Virus record (IMG/VR): IMGVR_UViG_3300020180_000010
Coordinates: 60,348-124,347 of that record
Direction: 5' to 3' (one strand)
DNA from: a virus
DNA: 64,000 bases
The number at the start of each line of letters is the position of its first letter. Position 1 is the first letter of the stretch. Both the position numbers and the translations under genes were made by a program. Shown one piece after another: positions 27,886 to 37,951 of the stretch. A model generated the notes under the pieces. The model was not told where the DNA came from and made no database searches. It worked only from the letters and a program-made list of their open reading frames with translations.

Positions 27886-30627
27886 TTAGAGAACGCCAAT
27901 CCCGACTTTTATATAAATCCAGTTGACAGGATAGATCGGCTGGGCTCTTAGTGAAATGTTCCATTGTCTCGGATCCACCGAATCACGCACAACTTTCAAA
28001 TCTGCGTATTTCGTTATCAATGACCCGGTAAACGAATTAAGCAATCCGATCGCGCGTGATGTCAAGCTTCCCTGAGTCGTATCATCTTCGGGATTACCTA
28101 CGAACCCATCAAAGCCCAATCGAAGTGACTTGGCGATCCGGTCACGAATGAAGATGATCGAAATCTCTTCCTCTTCCGGAAATCCGCTATTCGTTGTGGT
28201 CTTGCCCTGTATAACCTTGCCACCACCGGATACCGGCTGAACTACCGTGATGCCGGACCCAACCAACTGCTCCAATACAGTCGGTGAATACCGCTTATCG
28301 TTCAGAATAGTTATCCCGGCTAACGTCTTATTCGTTAGTGGGATCGCAACATTCGGCGTTCCGCAGAAGAACCCTGCGGCAGCCGCGGCCATGTAGAATC
28401 CGTCAATCTTTACCCGTTCTGTCCCGGCCTGCACGACAATCTCATCAGGATACATATACACGGCTCGGAATGTATTTCCGAATGCTGCCCTGACGCTATA
28501 GTTGGCAAGGTCTTCCGTATTTCCAGACAGGATCTCATTAATATCGTCTCCCTGAATACCTTCCAGGACTCCAATATCCTCAACCGCTGCCAATTTTGAG
28601 CCCCTGACATTGTCAGGAGTCAAACCACGAATACCGCCGCAGAACAGAACACGTTCGCGTTTGTTCTTGATATTGCTCATTGTTCTACAGTGAGCAAGTG
28701 TGTTCTGAAATATCGCGCTGATGGTCTGCTTGGGTAGCGGTACCACGATATCAACTTCAACCGTTTCTAGCTTAGCAAGCGTTCCTAACCATCCTGCATC
28801 GAAGAAATCAGCGTCCCGATCATCAATCAGTGTCGTGCGGAGAGACTGTCCTGCCGGTACAACACTCTGATTCACCACTACGAATGAGCCGTTTTTCGTT
28901 GTATCGAATACTTCAAACGCAACGTTTGTTTCGTCAACAAAGTATTTCTTAATCGTGATGGCGAAGTTATTTCCCGACACCACTCCTGCAATTAGGAATT
29001 TGCCATTATTTACTTCATTCGAAGACGCGGTGATCTTTACATTTAGTAATGTCAGTCCTGAAATCAAACTAAAGTCAGTCGAGGCACTTCCCAAAACTGC
29101 CTTCGTTCCATCAATCATATTAGGTGTGATGACACCATCACCAATTGTACTGATGACAGTGCCGGATGAATTAACCAATTGGAACTGTACAGCAGTGGCG
29201 GATGTAAAGAGTGGGAACCTTACATTGAGTGATCCGCTCGATACTGCCGTTATATCGAATATGCCTTTGTTTACATCATTCGCAACATTAAACTGTTTAA
29301 TCTTCTTACCTACATCGGAAGCCGTAAAGGTAAACGATGCACTGGTAAGGGTTGCGTTACCTGGACTTGCTACGGATGAAACCAATGTTCCGTTGGTACC
29401 GAATTTAGTTACGAGGGGTCTCTCGATAACCGTGTAGTAGTAAGCGTAGGTTGTGGTGCTGAAAATAAATGTATTGAGCGATGGCGTGGTGCTGGTATCA
29501 CCTACCGTAAATAGTGGATGTTTGTTCGGAAGAACCTGAGTCTCGATACCCGTCGCGGTATTCGTTGTGAAGAAATGTAGATTTGAATTTACATCTGGTT
29601 TCACACCTACCGGAAGTGGGAATATGTACTCTTCAATATCCGTGCTGGTAGACGATACTGATGTCGAAAGATCAAAAGCAGTACGTCTGGGCAATGCTGG
29701 TTTCGTCTGAAGCGTCACGACACCCGGAGTAGCGTTGGAGAACGCAATCTGACAGCCAAGTGTTAGATTGTTATCAACGCTTGAAAGTCCATGTTTTTTC
29801 GATATATCTTCCATATTATCGAAAAATACCGGGTCATTCAGATCGGTAATCGAAATATACGCCGCAGTCAGGGAATCATTGCGAAGCAGAACGCCAGATT
29901 CAACTTTAACTTGGAAGGAATCGCCTTCTTTAAAGTTATTTGAGCCGAAGGTTGGGTTCTGATAAACGCTGAATCTTATAATGCCGTTCGAAACGATATT
30001 ATTGTCAGATAGCCAGACAATTGGGTTTCCATAACCATCAAGTAACGCACCCGAAACTGAACCAAATGCCAAGAACTTGGCCGTTTGGGTCATCGGGGCT
30101 CCGTATCCGTCACGCTGGACCGATACGCATTTGATGGTCCAGGTTTCGGAAGGAGCGTTCAGGTCAACGACGCTGAGATTCTCAATCGTGCCGGAACCAA
30201 AATTTGAAGTAGATGGGAGATAGAATTTACCTCCCAGGTCAACCAAATGGGCAGACTGTAGTTCAATTCTGCCGGTGGCCGGATCTACTCTACAATCGTA
30301 AAAATCATCAAACGCATTTAGATCTATTTTGGCTTCTAGTAATTTTAGAGGTGAGCCGTTTCGATAAATGATTGTTCTGTTGATTACGTTTGGGAAGAGA
30401 GTGAGCTTGAAGTGACGTCCGTCAGCTCCGCTGGTTGAGGCGTAGGTTGGATTGAAACCATCCAAACCTCCACCCAAAGCTGAACTTACGATTACTTCGG
30501 TACGGGCTCCTTCGCCCATAATTGCTGCGAGGCGCACGCCTCCCGGAACCGAAACGCCCGACGTTACCGTTTGGACATCTGTATATACTCCGGGAATTGC
30601 TCCCGCTGCACCTGGGATGTTAGCCAT
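27886..30627 (-). CDS. Contractile tail sheath protein, enlarged (913 aa)
   Basis: The N terminus (PGVYTDVQTVTSGV, then GGVRLAAIMGEG) and the C-terminal domain are those of tail sheaths: NKTLAGITILNDKRYSPTVL, RDRIAKSLRLGFDGFVGNPE, and the final QWNISLRAQPIYPVNWIYIK. Sheath proteins usually have 380-700 residues. The extra length lies at about 330-610, where two tandem beta modules of about 60 residues appear (FTFTASDVGKKIKQF and FSLISGLTLLNVKIT). These probably decorate the outside of the sheath. A 128-base AT-rich gap precedes the gene and probably holds its promoter, but no consensus could be assigned. Confidence 0.9.
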   Translation of the reverse strand: MANIPGAAGAIPGVYTDVQTVTSGVSVPGGVRLAAIMGEGARTEVIVSSALGGGLDGFNPTYASTSGADGRHFKLTLFPNVINRTIIYRNGSPLKLLEAKIDLNAFDDFYDCRVDPATGRIELQSAHLVDLGGKFYLPSTSNFGSGTIENLSVVDLNAPSETWTIKCVSVQRDGYGAPMTQTAKFLAFGSVSGALLDGYGNPIVWLSDNNIVSNGIIRFSVYQNPTFGSNNFKEGDSFQVKVESGVLLRNDSLTAAYISITDLNDPVFFDNMEDISKKHGLSSVDNNLTLGCQIAFSNATPGVVTLQTKPALPRRTAFDLSTSVSSTSTDIEEYIFPLPVGVKPDVNSNLHFFTTNTATGIETQVLPNKHPLFTVGDTSTTPSLNTFIFSTTTYAYYYTVIERPLVTKFGTNGTLVSSVASPGNATLTSASFTFTASDVGKKIKQFNVANDVNKGIFDITAVSSGSLNVRFPLFTSATAVQFQLVNSSGTVISTIGDGVITPNMIDGTKAVLGSASTDFSLISGLTLLNVKITASSNEVNNGKFLIAGVVSGNNFAITIKKYFVDETNVAFEVFDTTKNGSFVVVNQSVVPAGQSLRTTLIDDRDADFFDAGWLGTLAKLETVEVDIVVPLPKQTISAIFQNTLAHCRTMSNIKNKRERVLFCGGIRGLTPDNVRGSKLAAVEDIGVLEGIQGDDINEILSGNTEDLANYSVRAAFGNTFRAVYMYPDEIVVQAGTERVKIDGFYMAAAAAGFFCGTPNVAIPLTNKTLAGITILNDKRYSPTVLEQLVGSGITVVQPVSGGGKVIQGKTTTNSGFPEEEEISIIFIRDRIAKSLRLGFDGFVGNPEDDTTQGSLTSRAIGLLNSFTGSLITKYADLKVVRDSVDPRQWNISLRAQPIYPVNWIYIKVGIGVL

Positions 30628-30755
30628 GAATTTTCCTATTCAAGTTAGTCATGATGATGTTTGATTATTAGCTATTTCTGAATTTATCATTCTAACAATA
30701 CCACCTAATATACAAGAAATTGCTACGACATTGATAAAATTATTAAAATAAAATA

Positions 30756-31553
30756 TTAAAGTTGTAACAATACATCTAATAATGTTTGTGTTGAAGTGAT
30801 GGTGATGTTCTGAGCCACGGGTGTCGTACCGGCAACATTTCCGAATTCTACGCTTGTCTTGATCACTTCTATAATATTTCCGATCGGAACATGTCTTCTC
30901 CATTCACTTCTAATATTCAGCGTAATGGTTTGTTTAAATAATTTATCGTTCCGATCCTCAGCCTCTGTCCCACCACCAACCTGAACGCCCTTTACGGCCA
31001 AACCGGCATGTTCGAGTTTACGGAACCACAAATCAGCAAAAAATAAACTAACCTGTTGAGTCAGATCGTCCCTTCCACGAAGAGATCTTGACATTACTTC
31101 GATAGTAATCGAGCCTTCCCAGGCTCCCGCAAGAATAAAATATTCAGGAATTGCAAATGTTTTTATATTTCCATACCCATCCTGAAATACTCTTTTCCCC
31201 CACTGAACGCTTCCTTGCTCACGATTCAAAGAAATCGGAATAGAATTGGATCCGCCATGCCGGATAATCAATGCAGGATAGAAAATAGTATCTCTTCTGA
31301 AGGATTCTCCGATAAACAATCTTGTCGTGAGATCTTTAAGTTCTTCCGTATATCCGGCGTCAGGATGAAGATCCGTATGATCCGGTGTATTAGCGAATCC
31401 AAACCGATCTCGATCAAATCTATAGTACGAATCTTTACTAAAATGTTCACGTAACGAAGAAATAACCAATTCCTTCGGATACACGATCATCGTGTTCTGT
31501 ACGACATGGTAGATCTGGTCAAGATCCGAACGTAGGAAATTATTCGTTACCAT
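30756..31553 (-). CDS. Neck / tail completion protein
   Basis: A 265-residue protein immediately upstream of the sheath gene, the usual place for the tail terminator or neck protein of myoviruses. It starts MVTNNFLRSDLDQIYHVVQN, has a central segment GAWEGSITIEVMSRS and then a helical SLFFADLWFRKLEHAGLAVK, and ends in a hydrophobic strand-rich tail. The alpha/beta pattern with a long membrane-free core resembles phage tail completion proteins. This is by pattern and position only. It contains one of the recurring DGY triplets (QDGYGNIKTF). Confidence 0.6.
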   Translation of the reverse strand: MVTNNFLRSDLDQIYHVVQNTMIVYPKELVISSLREHFSKDSYYRFDRDRFGFANTPDHTDLHPDAGYTEELKDLTTRLFIGESFRRDTIFYPALIIRHGGSNSIPISLNREQGSVQWGKRVFQDGYGNIKTFAIPEYFILAGAWEGSITIEVMSRSLRGRDDLTQQVSLFFADLWFRKLEHAGLAVKGVQVGGGTEAEDRNDKLFKQTITLNIRSEWRRHVPIGNIIEVIKTSVEFGNVAGTTPVAQNITITSTQTLLDVLLQL

Positions 31554-31576
31554 CTTCTACCATCTATACTTAATAA

Positions 31577-31936
31577 TCACCGGTGACCCATGACCGCGGT
31601 AGATGGAGGATCATTCGTTACGGCACTGCAAGTAACCGTAAATCTCAAATTCGCATTCTGCCCGATCATATAATCAGATGGAAGTGATGTTATTTCCGCG
31701 TAATATGTAGAAGTACTGAACGCCGCAACGTTTGCAAACGTCAGGGTAAATGACCCCGATGCAGATGAATCCAACATATATGAAGAGCAGGAAGAAATAT
31801 TATTGTTCAGAATACCTGCCTCGGCTTGACATGAAATCCCTACCGCGTAGGCATGTGTACCGCTGCTAGAGGAACCGGTAGCGATGGTATTTCCCTCTAT
31901 CAGGACAGATGTATAATTATTTGTAAATTCTGGCAC
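31577..31936 (-). CDS. Small beta-helix-like fibre accessory protein (119 aa)
   Basis: It begins with GTG at 31936, with AAAGGA six bases upstream, nine bases after the large beta-helix fibre gene. Residues 10-52 look like rungs of a right-handed beta helix (VLIEGNTIATG, then GILNNNISSCSS), similar to the end of the upstream fibre. It could cap or extend that fibre, or be a piece split off from it. No catalytic residues were recognised. Confidence 0.55.
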   Translation of the reverse strand: MPEFTNNYTSVLIEGNTIATGSSSSGTHAYAVGISCQAEAGILNNNISSCSSYMLDSSASGSFTLTFANVAAFSTSTYYAEITSLPSDYMIGQNANLRFTVTCSAVTNDPPSTAVMGHR

Positions 31937-31945
31937 GATTATCCT

Positions 31946-34900
31946 TTACGTACCTGATGTTCTATCAACAATCAAAGCAGTATTGATTGTGCTGGATCCG
32001 TAATAATGTTGGTTAATAAATGTTACGTTGTAAGCAGTTATCCTGTTATTTCGAATAACTACGCTCGGTACCTGCACTGTAGGATCGGTAGGTGTCCGGA
32101 TGCCAAGATGAATCCACGAACAAGTATTATTCTGTATGATCCAAGAGCCTGAAAAAACTCCGGTTGGAAAATTAACATTAGGTCTGACTCCACCCTGATA
32201 GACCAATCCGGTTCCGGCCCCACTGTAAATAAATCTGCAAGTGTTCTGATCTACAAACAACATATTCTCTTTATCACGAATAACTGTTCCGTTAACCGTA
32301 CTGAGCGGCGTATCCTGACGTGTCAGTATATTAATAGCTCCACAAATATTATCTTGAATCTTGCATTTTATCGCAATGATTCCTCTGATATTGTTGCCAT
32401 TGGCAGTACTGCTGAAACTTATCAATTGGTTTCGATCGCAGATATTTTCCTTAATGACAAAATTAACCGCATAACAAGTAGTCGCTCCGCTCGTTGTATT
32501 GCCCGTTACAGCGATCACGGCTCTCTTTACTTCTCCGGTAGCGGTACAGGAGAAACGGTTATTCTGAAGAATTACGTTCTGGAACGCTCCTCCGGATGAT
32601 GGATATCGGAAATTTAGAGCCGCATAATGATCAACCGAACTAATAACAAATTCACAATTCTGTATGGTTACGTTGGTTACGGGAGCCGTTACGGATCCAG
32701 CCAGACAATCAATCACTCCAGCATTGCTGTTGACTAGATTCGTTGATGTATAGGAGCTATCTGCCGTAGCCGGGGTGTATTCGAGCCGAATCCCATCAAG
32801 CGTTACGTTGCTCCCCAACTGAATCGAAGAGGCTCCGACAGCTGGCGTGCATCGAAATATCGCTCCGTCTCCCTCAAATTTTACTGGATAATCATACGCG
32901 AGAGATATCGGTGACGTTAGAGTGAATATCCCTTTCAATCGCACAATATTATTATGGGTCGTGTTGTAACGCAGCCAATTATTTAGTCCAGTCAGGGTAT
33001 TGAAATTACCATTTATTTGATTGCTCGTCCAAACGATCGGTATATTGGCAGAGCTGTCACGGGCAAATTTACGCGCATCCGAAACAGTCAAAGAGAAAGT
33101 AGTGGCGTTGGTAACATCCGAAACAACCAAATATAGTAAAGTTAGGTCTTTTCTTGCTATTGCGATCTTCTGAAAAGTCGTCGATTCTACTGTATAGGTA
33201 GAAGAATTGACTGGATTGAATAGTGTTACTTCTCTTGTGGGATTATTACTTAGACTTATAGTTGAGTCGTAATCAGTAAGCGGTAACGTTCGGATATCTC
33301 CACGATCATCTACGCATACGGCCCAAAGAATCTTATTGTATGGAGATCCTGAAATGTATTCCTGAACGATCGGGATACCGATTTTGAAATGATTCTGTTC
33401 AAGAAGTCTTCCGTTGACAAGTGCTAGGCCACCGGTAAACGATAACTGGTTTCCAGCTACACTTACCTGGTCAAATCCCCTCACAACACCATTCTGGTGA
33501 AGATGCCTGTCGCCTGAAGAAATCAGATCCAGTGCTGAGGTCGTTAGTTCTTTCTCACTAACATTGCCAAATTGACGTACATCACGAATGTAACTGACTT
33601 TTTTCGTTGGATCGTCGAGCTGACAAGAACCCAAGAAAAAAACTTCAAGATCTTGAATTAGCGATGGAAACAGATCAATAACTAATGATTCATTAGTAAA
33701 TGAAACTGGAATTGTATTGAAATCAAACAGTATATCGATATGATCAACGTTCGTTTCATCATAAAATCTAGTTACGGTGCCACGTTTACCTGTTATGGCC
33801 GGGCCAAGATTATTGATTGAGTCACGACACAGGTATCCGGTATACGTACCATCGGTTTGATTGTAGCTCTGTATAAATAATGTTATTTTTTTATTAAGAG
33901 CTGAATCGTAGCCTCTTAGCTTTGAAGAAACTTTAATAATATTAGCCGTGGCTAGACTGACATTCGTTGTATTTCGATTAAACCGAGCACGCTCATGGGT
34001 GAACGTATGAGTTGCGGAATCAACATATATTTCGAAGTATCGTTTAAATAAATCAGTACTGGTGGAGTTGATAACATTAAGTTTATCAAATGATACGGAT
34101 TCATCACCAAAGTATATTCTTACCTTGATTCCAAGGCTTGTCGCGGCGACAGGGTTCCCGGCAGCATGGACTCCGTTATAAACTTCAATTATAGTTTTGT
34201 TAACCACACCGTCACACGCGTCAAACGTAACATTTTCAATTATAAATCTACCATAATCGAAATCATTAATGGTCGTGGATGGGGTTACCGGTTGAACCAA
34301 TAAGGTTTTACCAGGAATCAGCTCGGCTTTTGAAAGATCCAGTGGAATTTCGTATTTTACACGAACCGTTTGGGATGGAAAAATATTCTTTTCTGAAATC
34401 GTTGCGAGCCAATATCCATCTTTAAACGTATCAACATATCCATCGCTGACTTGTCTTAGTGATGATCTTTCTATTCCATCAACGTAATAATTTTTAGCGT
34501 TCAGAGGAACGAAAATATTAGCGGATGTTTGAGACTGCTCAATCGTTATGAATCCAGATCGATATGATGCCGAGGCGACATTTGCATTACTTCTTCCCAA
34601 TCCTAACGGATCAAGATTATTAGAGGCATCACCGATGACATTATTGACGAGGGTCCCGACCAGAACGCCAATGTTATTCACGACACCAGAAATAATGCTG
34701 AATCCGGCATTCAGTATCGAGTCTGACATCATGATTCCGAATTCACCAGAACTCTGGAATGCTATGAATCTATAATTAAATCCTGCTCGGTGCAGCGCAT
34801 CGTTTGTGCTCTGTACGATCGAATCAAGTGTATATTTGCCCGGCGTGGCACCGAGGTTCCCCGTGACATCAATCGGAGGGAGATTGATAGTTTTGGTTAC

Positions 34901-36271
34901 AGGGTCACCATACGGATAAATAGCTAGATAAAGATTATAATTACTCGGGCCGAAGTTGTTTGGATCAAATCCTAAACCCAAGCACATAGCGGCTTTTGGA
35001 TGGCCAAGGAGCAAAGATCCGTTTTGATTAAATTGGTTATTTACGGCAGAAAGCGCCAAAACACCAGATTTATTCTCGCTAAAAAGTGGTTTGTCTATCC
35101 GGGCAATCGCCAGAGCCGATTCCCTTATGTTTCTTCCAGCAATCCTAACGATATATTTTCGATTCGGAGGAACCGCACCATCATAGGTAAACCGGATAGA
35201 ATCGATAAGATACTGTACTTTCAAATCACCATAATCAACTGTAATTATGTATCCCGGTTTAACTTTTCCAAATTCAGAATCAAACTTGAATACTGCGTCA
35301 TTCCCAGGAATGAATTCAATAATGTCATCGCCAACATTATTATCATCGACGATCGATGAGACATTTGCGTGTCTCAGGTAAGTTTTAACAGGCGTGAACG
35401 GAACCGCGGCTCCGTATCCATCTGTATTGAGAATTACTCCACGGCATGTACGACTGATGCCGTTGGCATGATGATTTTGCTGATGATTATTTGTAGATAA
35501 GAAATTTGTTTTGTCGATTGATTCAGCGAATTCCTGGACATCTTTAATTGTTTTCGGAATAATGAAAAAACCGCTAGAATCGAGCGAAACGGATCTGGCC
35601 GGGTGTGAAATGGTATCGGCATACCCATCCGTATGAACCAGACCATCTGCTCTAAAGTGTCTCAGAAGCTCTTGATTAAGACTTCTTAGAAATAGAGCTA
35701 GGTTAGAGCCTCTGGATTGGCCGAAACGATTTTTAGGGGACTCTCCTCCGGGCCAGCCGAAATTAGGATCTCTTGAATCGGAAGGTTCAGAATTGATATC
35801 GATGTGAGATACGACGTGGCGTCCGTTTATCGTTGGTATGGATATGGACGCGACACCTGAAAGATGTCTAACAAAGTCTGTACTGAGTTCGGAAAACAGA
35901 TCCGTTAGATTGATTAGATCGTTTTTTGTTAGATTTAGATCGGTAAATAGAGAGGTGGTGTTGTGGGCGAGAGCAAGTTTTGATTCAGCAATCGCGGCAG
36001 TCGGGGAGACTTCTAGATCCGTTACCGGGCCAACAATCGCACCCGCGGCTACGATTGCGGCAGGTTTGAGCGTACCATCAGGATTTATACAGAGCGCGAT
36101 TCTTGCAGCGAGCGAGCCTGAACTTCCTGAGATATTTAGTCCAAGTTCTCTTTCGATGATAAAAACAGCTGAACGTAATTGATTAATTGCGAGACTGCCG
36201 ATTTCGACAATATTATCATCGACCCTCGGAAGACTCGTATCATCATCATATTTATTGGGATAATTGCTCAT
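31946..36271 (-). CDS. Tail fibre/spike with C-terminal right-handed beta helix (1441 aa)
   Basis: The N terminus (about 1-170) is a polar attachment-type region (NIVEIGSLAINQLRSAVFII, then VGPVTDLEVSPTAAIAESKL). The middle (about 170-1100) is beta-rich with four DGY triplets. The last 300 residues show repeated beta-helix rungs of the pectate-lyase/tailspike type, for example NVTIQNCEFVISS, NVILQNNRFSC and VIRNNRITAYN. Such spikes bind or degrade surface polysaccharide. No active-site residues can be fixed from sequence alone. It is followed in the same direction by the small 119-residue protein with similar rungs. Confidence 0.72.
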   Translation of the reverse strand: MSNYPNKYDDDTSLPRVDDNIVEIGSLAINQLRSAVFIIERELGLNISGSSGSLAARIALCINPDGTLKPAAIVAAGAIVGPVTDLEVSPTAAIAESKLALAHNTTSLFTDLNLTKNDLINLTDLFSELSTDFVRHLSGVASISIPTINGRHVVSHIDINSEPSDSRDPNFGWPGGESPKNRFGQSRGSNLALFLRSLNQELLRHFRADGLVHTDGYADTISHPARSVSLDSSGFFIIPKTIKDVQEFAESIDKTNFLSTNNHQQNHHANGISRTCRGVILNTDGYGAAVPFTPVKTYLRHANVSSIVDDNNVGDDIIEFIPGNDAVFKFDSEFGKVKPGYIITVDYGDLKVQYLIDSIRFTYDGAVPPNRKYIVRIAGRNIRESALAIARIDKPLFSENKSGVLALSAVNNQFNQNGSLLLGHPKAAMCLGLGFDPNNFGPSNYNLYLAIYPYGDPVTKTINLPPIDVTGNLGATPGKYTLDSIVQSTNDALHRAGFNYRFIAFQSSGEFGIMMSDSILNAGFSIISGVVNNIGVLVGTLVNNVIGDASNNLDPLGLGRSNANVASASYRSGFITIEQSQTSANIFVPLNAKNYYVDGIERSSLRQVSDGYVDTFKDGYWLATISEKNIFPSQTVRVKYEIPLDLSKAELIPGKTLLVQPVTPSTTINDFDYGRFIIENVTFDACDGVVNKTIIEVYNGVHAAGNPVAATSLGIKVRIYFGDESVSFDKLNVINSTSTDLFKRYFEIYVDSATHTFTHERARFNRNTTNVSLATANIIKVSSKLRGYDSALNKKITLFIQSYNQTDGTYTGYLCRDSINNLGPAITGKRGTVTRFYDETNVDHIDILFDFNTIPVSFTNESLVIDLFPSLIQDLEVFFLGSCQLDDPTKKVSYIRDVRQFGNVSEKELTTSALDLISSGDRHLHQNGVVRGFDQVSVAGNQLSFTGGLALVNGRLLEQNHFKIGIPIVQEYISGSPYNKILWAVCVDDRGDIRTLPLTDYDSTISLSNNPTREVTLFNPVNSSTYTVESTTFQKIAIARKDLTLLYLVVSDVTNATTFSLTVSDARKFARDSSANIPIVWTSNQINGNFNTLTGLNNWLRYNTTHNNIVRLKGIFTLTSPISLAYDYPVKFEGDGAIFRCTPAVGASSIQLGSNVTLDGIRLEYTPATADSSYTSTNLVNSNAGVIDCLAGSVTAPVTNVTIQNCEFVISSVDHYAALNFRYPSSGGAFQNVILQNNRFSCTATGEVKRAVIAVTGNTTSGATTCYAVNFVIKENICDRNQLISFSSTANGNNIRGIIAIKCKIQDNICGAINILTRQDTPLSTVNGTVIRDKENMLFVDQNTCRFIYSGAGTGLVYQGGVRPNVNFPTGVFSGSWIIQNNTCSWIHLGIRTPTDPTVQVPSVVIRNNRITAYNVTFINQHYYGSSTINTALIVDRTSGT

Positions 36272-36366
36272 CTGATCTTTCGCGCGCTGCCGGAACGGCT
36301 AATCAGTTCCGCACCAGTCATACTTAAATATAGAATGAATGAAGTCGTGACGAATCGTTTTCTTCG

Positions 36367-36804
36367 TTACGGATCAAGTGTTTTTCCACTTTGGCCTGGG
36401 CCCGGTTCCTGAGACGGATACAATGGAGTCGGAGGTGCAGAGTCTCCCAAATCAATCTGACCACCGCTGACTGCTTTTATATTGCTCTTTATCATACTTC
36501 TGATGACACGATAAATAATGCTACTAAAAGACCCTGCGGTCAGGCCCATGCTTAATCTGCCGCTCAACGAAACAATATCAGAAGAGTATGGATATTTAGT
36601 TGCGACGCCGCAAAACAGCAATCCTGTTAGAATTGGCGAGAGTGGGAGGAACACATCATTATAAAATTTAGCAAATTTATTAACCAGATTAAACTGTACC
36701 ATACAGTAGTCGGTTATTTTTCGCAATGAAAAATTAATTGCCGCGATGGTTAAGCATAATAGAAGAAAATTCCAACTTAGTAAATTTTGTAATGCAGTTT
36801 CCAT
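36367..36804 (-). CDS. Membrane protein, holin candidate (145 aa)
   Basis: A small protein with hydrophobic segments at about residues 10-28 and 52-69 and a weaker one at 84-103, then a charged stretch and a Pro-rich soluble tail (about 122-145). Small size, two to three membrane segments and a polar C terminus suit a phage holin, but other small membrane proteins look the same. No endolysin gene was seen nearby. It lies between two fibre genes. Confidence 0.45.
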   Translation of the reverse strand: METALQNLLSWNFLLLCLTIAAINFSLRKITDYCMVQFNLVNKFAKFYNDVFLPLSPILTGLLFCGVATKYPYSSDIVSLSGRLSMGLTAGSFSSIIYRVIRSMIKSNIKAVSGGQIDLGDSAPPTPLYPSQEPGPGQSGKTLDP

Positions 36805-36814
36805 TTTTCCTCAA

Positions 36815-37635
<821 letters not shown>

Positions 37636-37639
<4 letters not shown>

Positions 37640-37944
37640 GTGCTGTACCCGTCACTTTGAGCAGCTCGCCAAGCCCTAAATTCCTCGAATTCTTGACGCA
37701 GTCCCCTCAGTCTATCAGCTTCATTATTTTGAAGAATAATTTCTTGCTCTCGTTTTTCCTGCCGATACGTATTCATCAGGCTTTGATTGTTTTGAAGCAA
37801 TACGTTAAACTCGTCTTCCGGTAATACAAAGCTGCCATCTGGCGTAGTTATGTTGGCATCATCGACATAATAAAATTCTGTTATATACTCTGATGGTAAA
37901 TCTACAGAGCCAGAACCACATTTTTTAAATACAACATACTTCAT
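37636..37944 (-). CDS. Small fibre-associated protein with coiled coil (102 aa)
   Basis: An N-terminal beta region (MKYVVFKKCGSGSVDLPSEY, then EFYYVDDANITTP) is followed by a Glu/Arg/Gln-rich helix at about residues 50-95. Its stop overlaps the start of the Gly-rich adhesin gene and it lies just after a spike gene, so a chaperone or linker for one of these fibres is plausible. The family was not recognised. Confidence 0.55.
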
Positions 37945-37951
37945 AATATTC

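Noticed and set aside
30649-30903. Minus-strand frame of 84 codons ending in a hydrophobic stretch before the sheath gene
   Set aside because: It begins inside the neck gene in another frame, and no start with a ribosome site lies in the gap. The hydrophobic end may be chance from AT-rich DNA.
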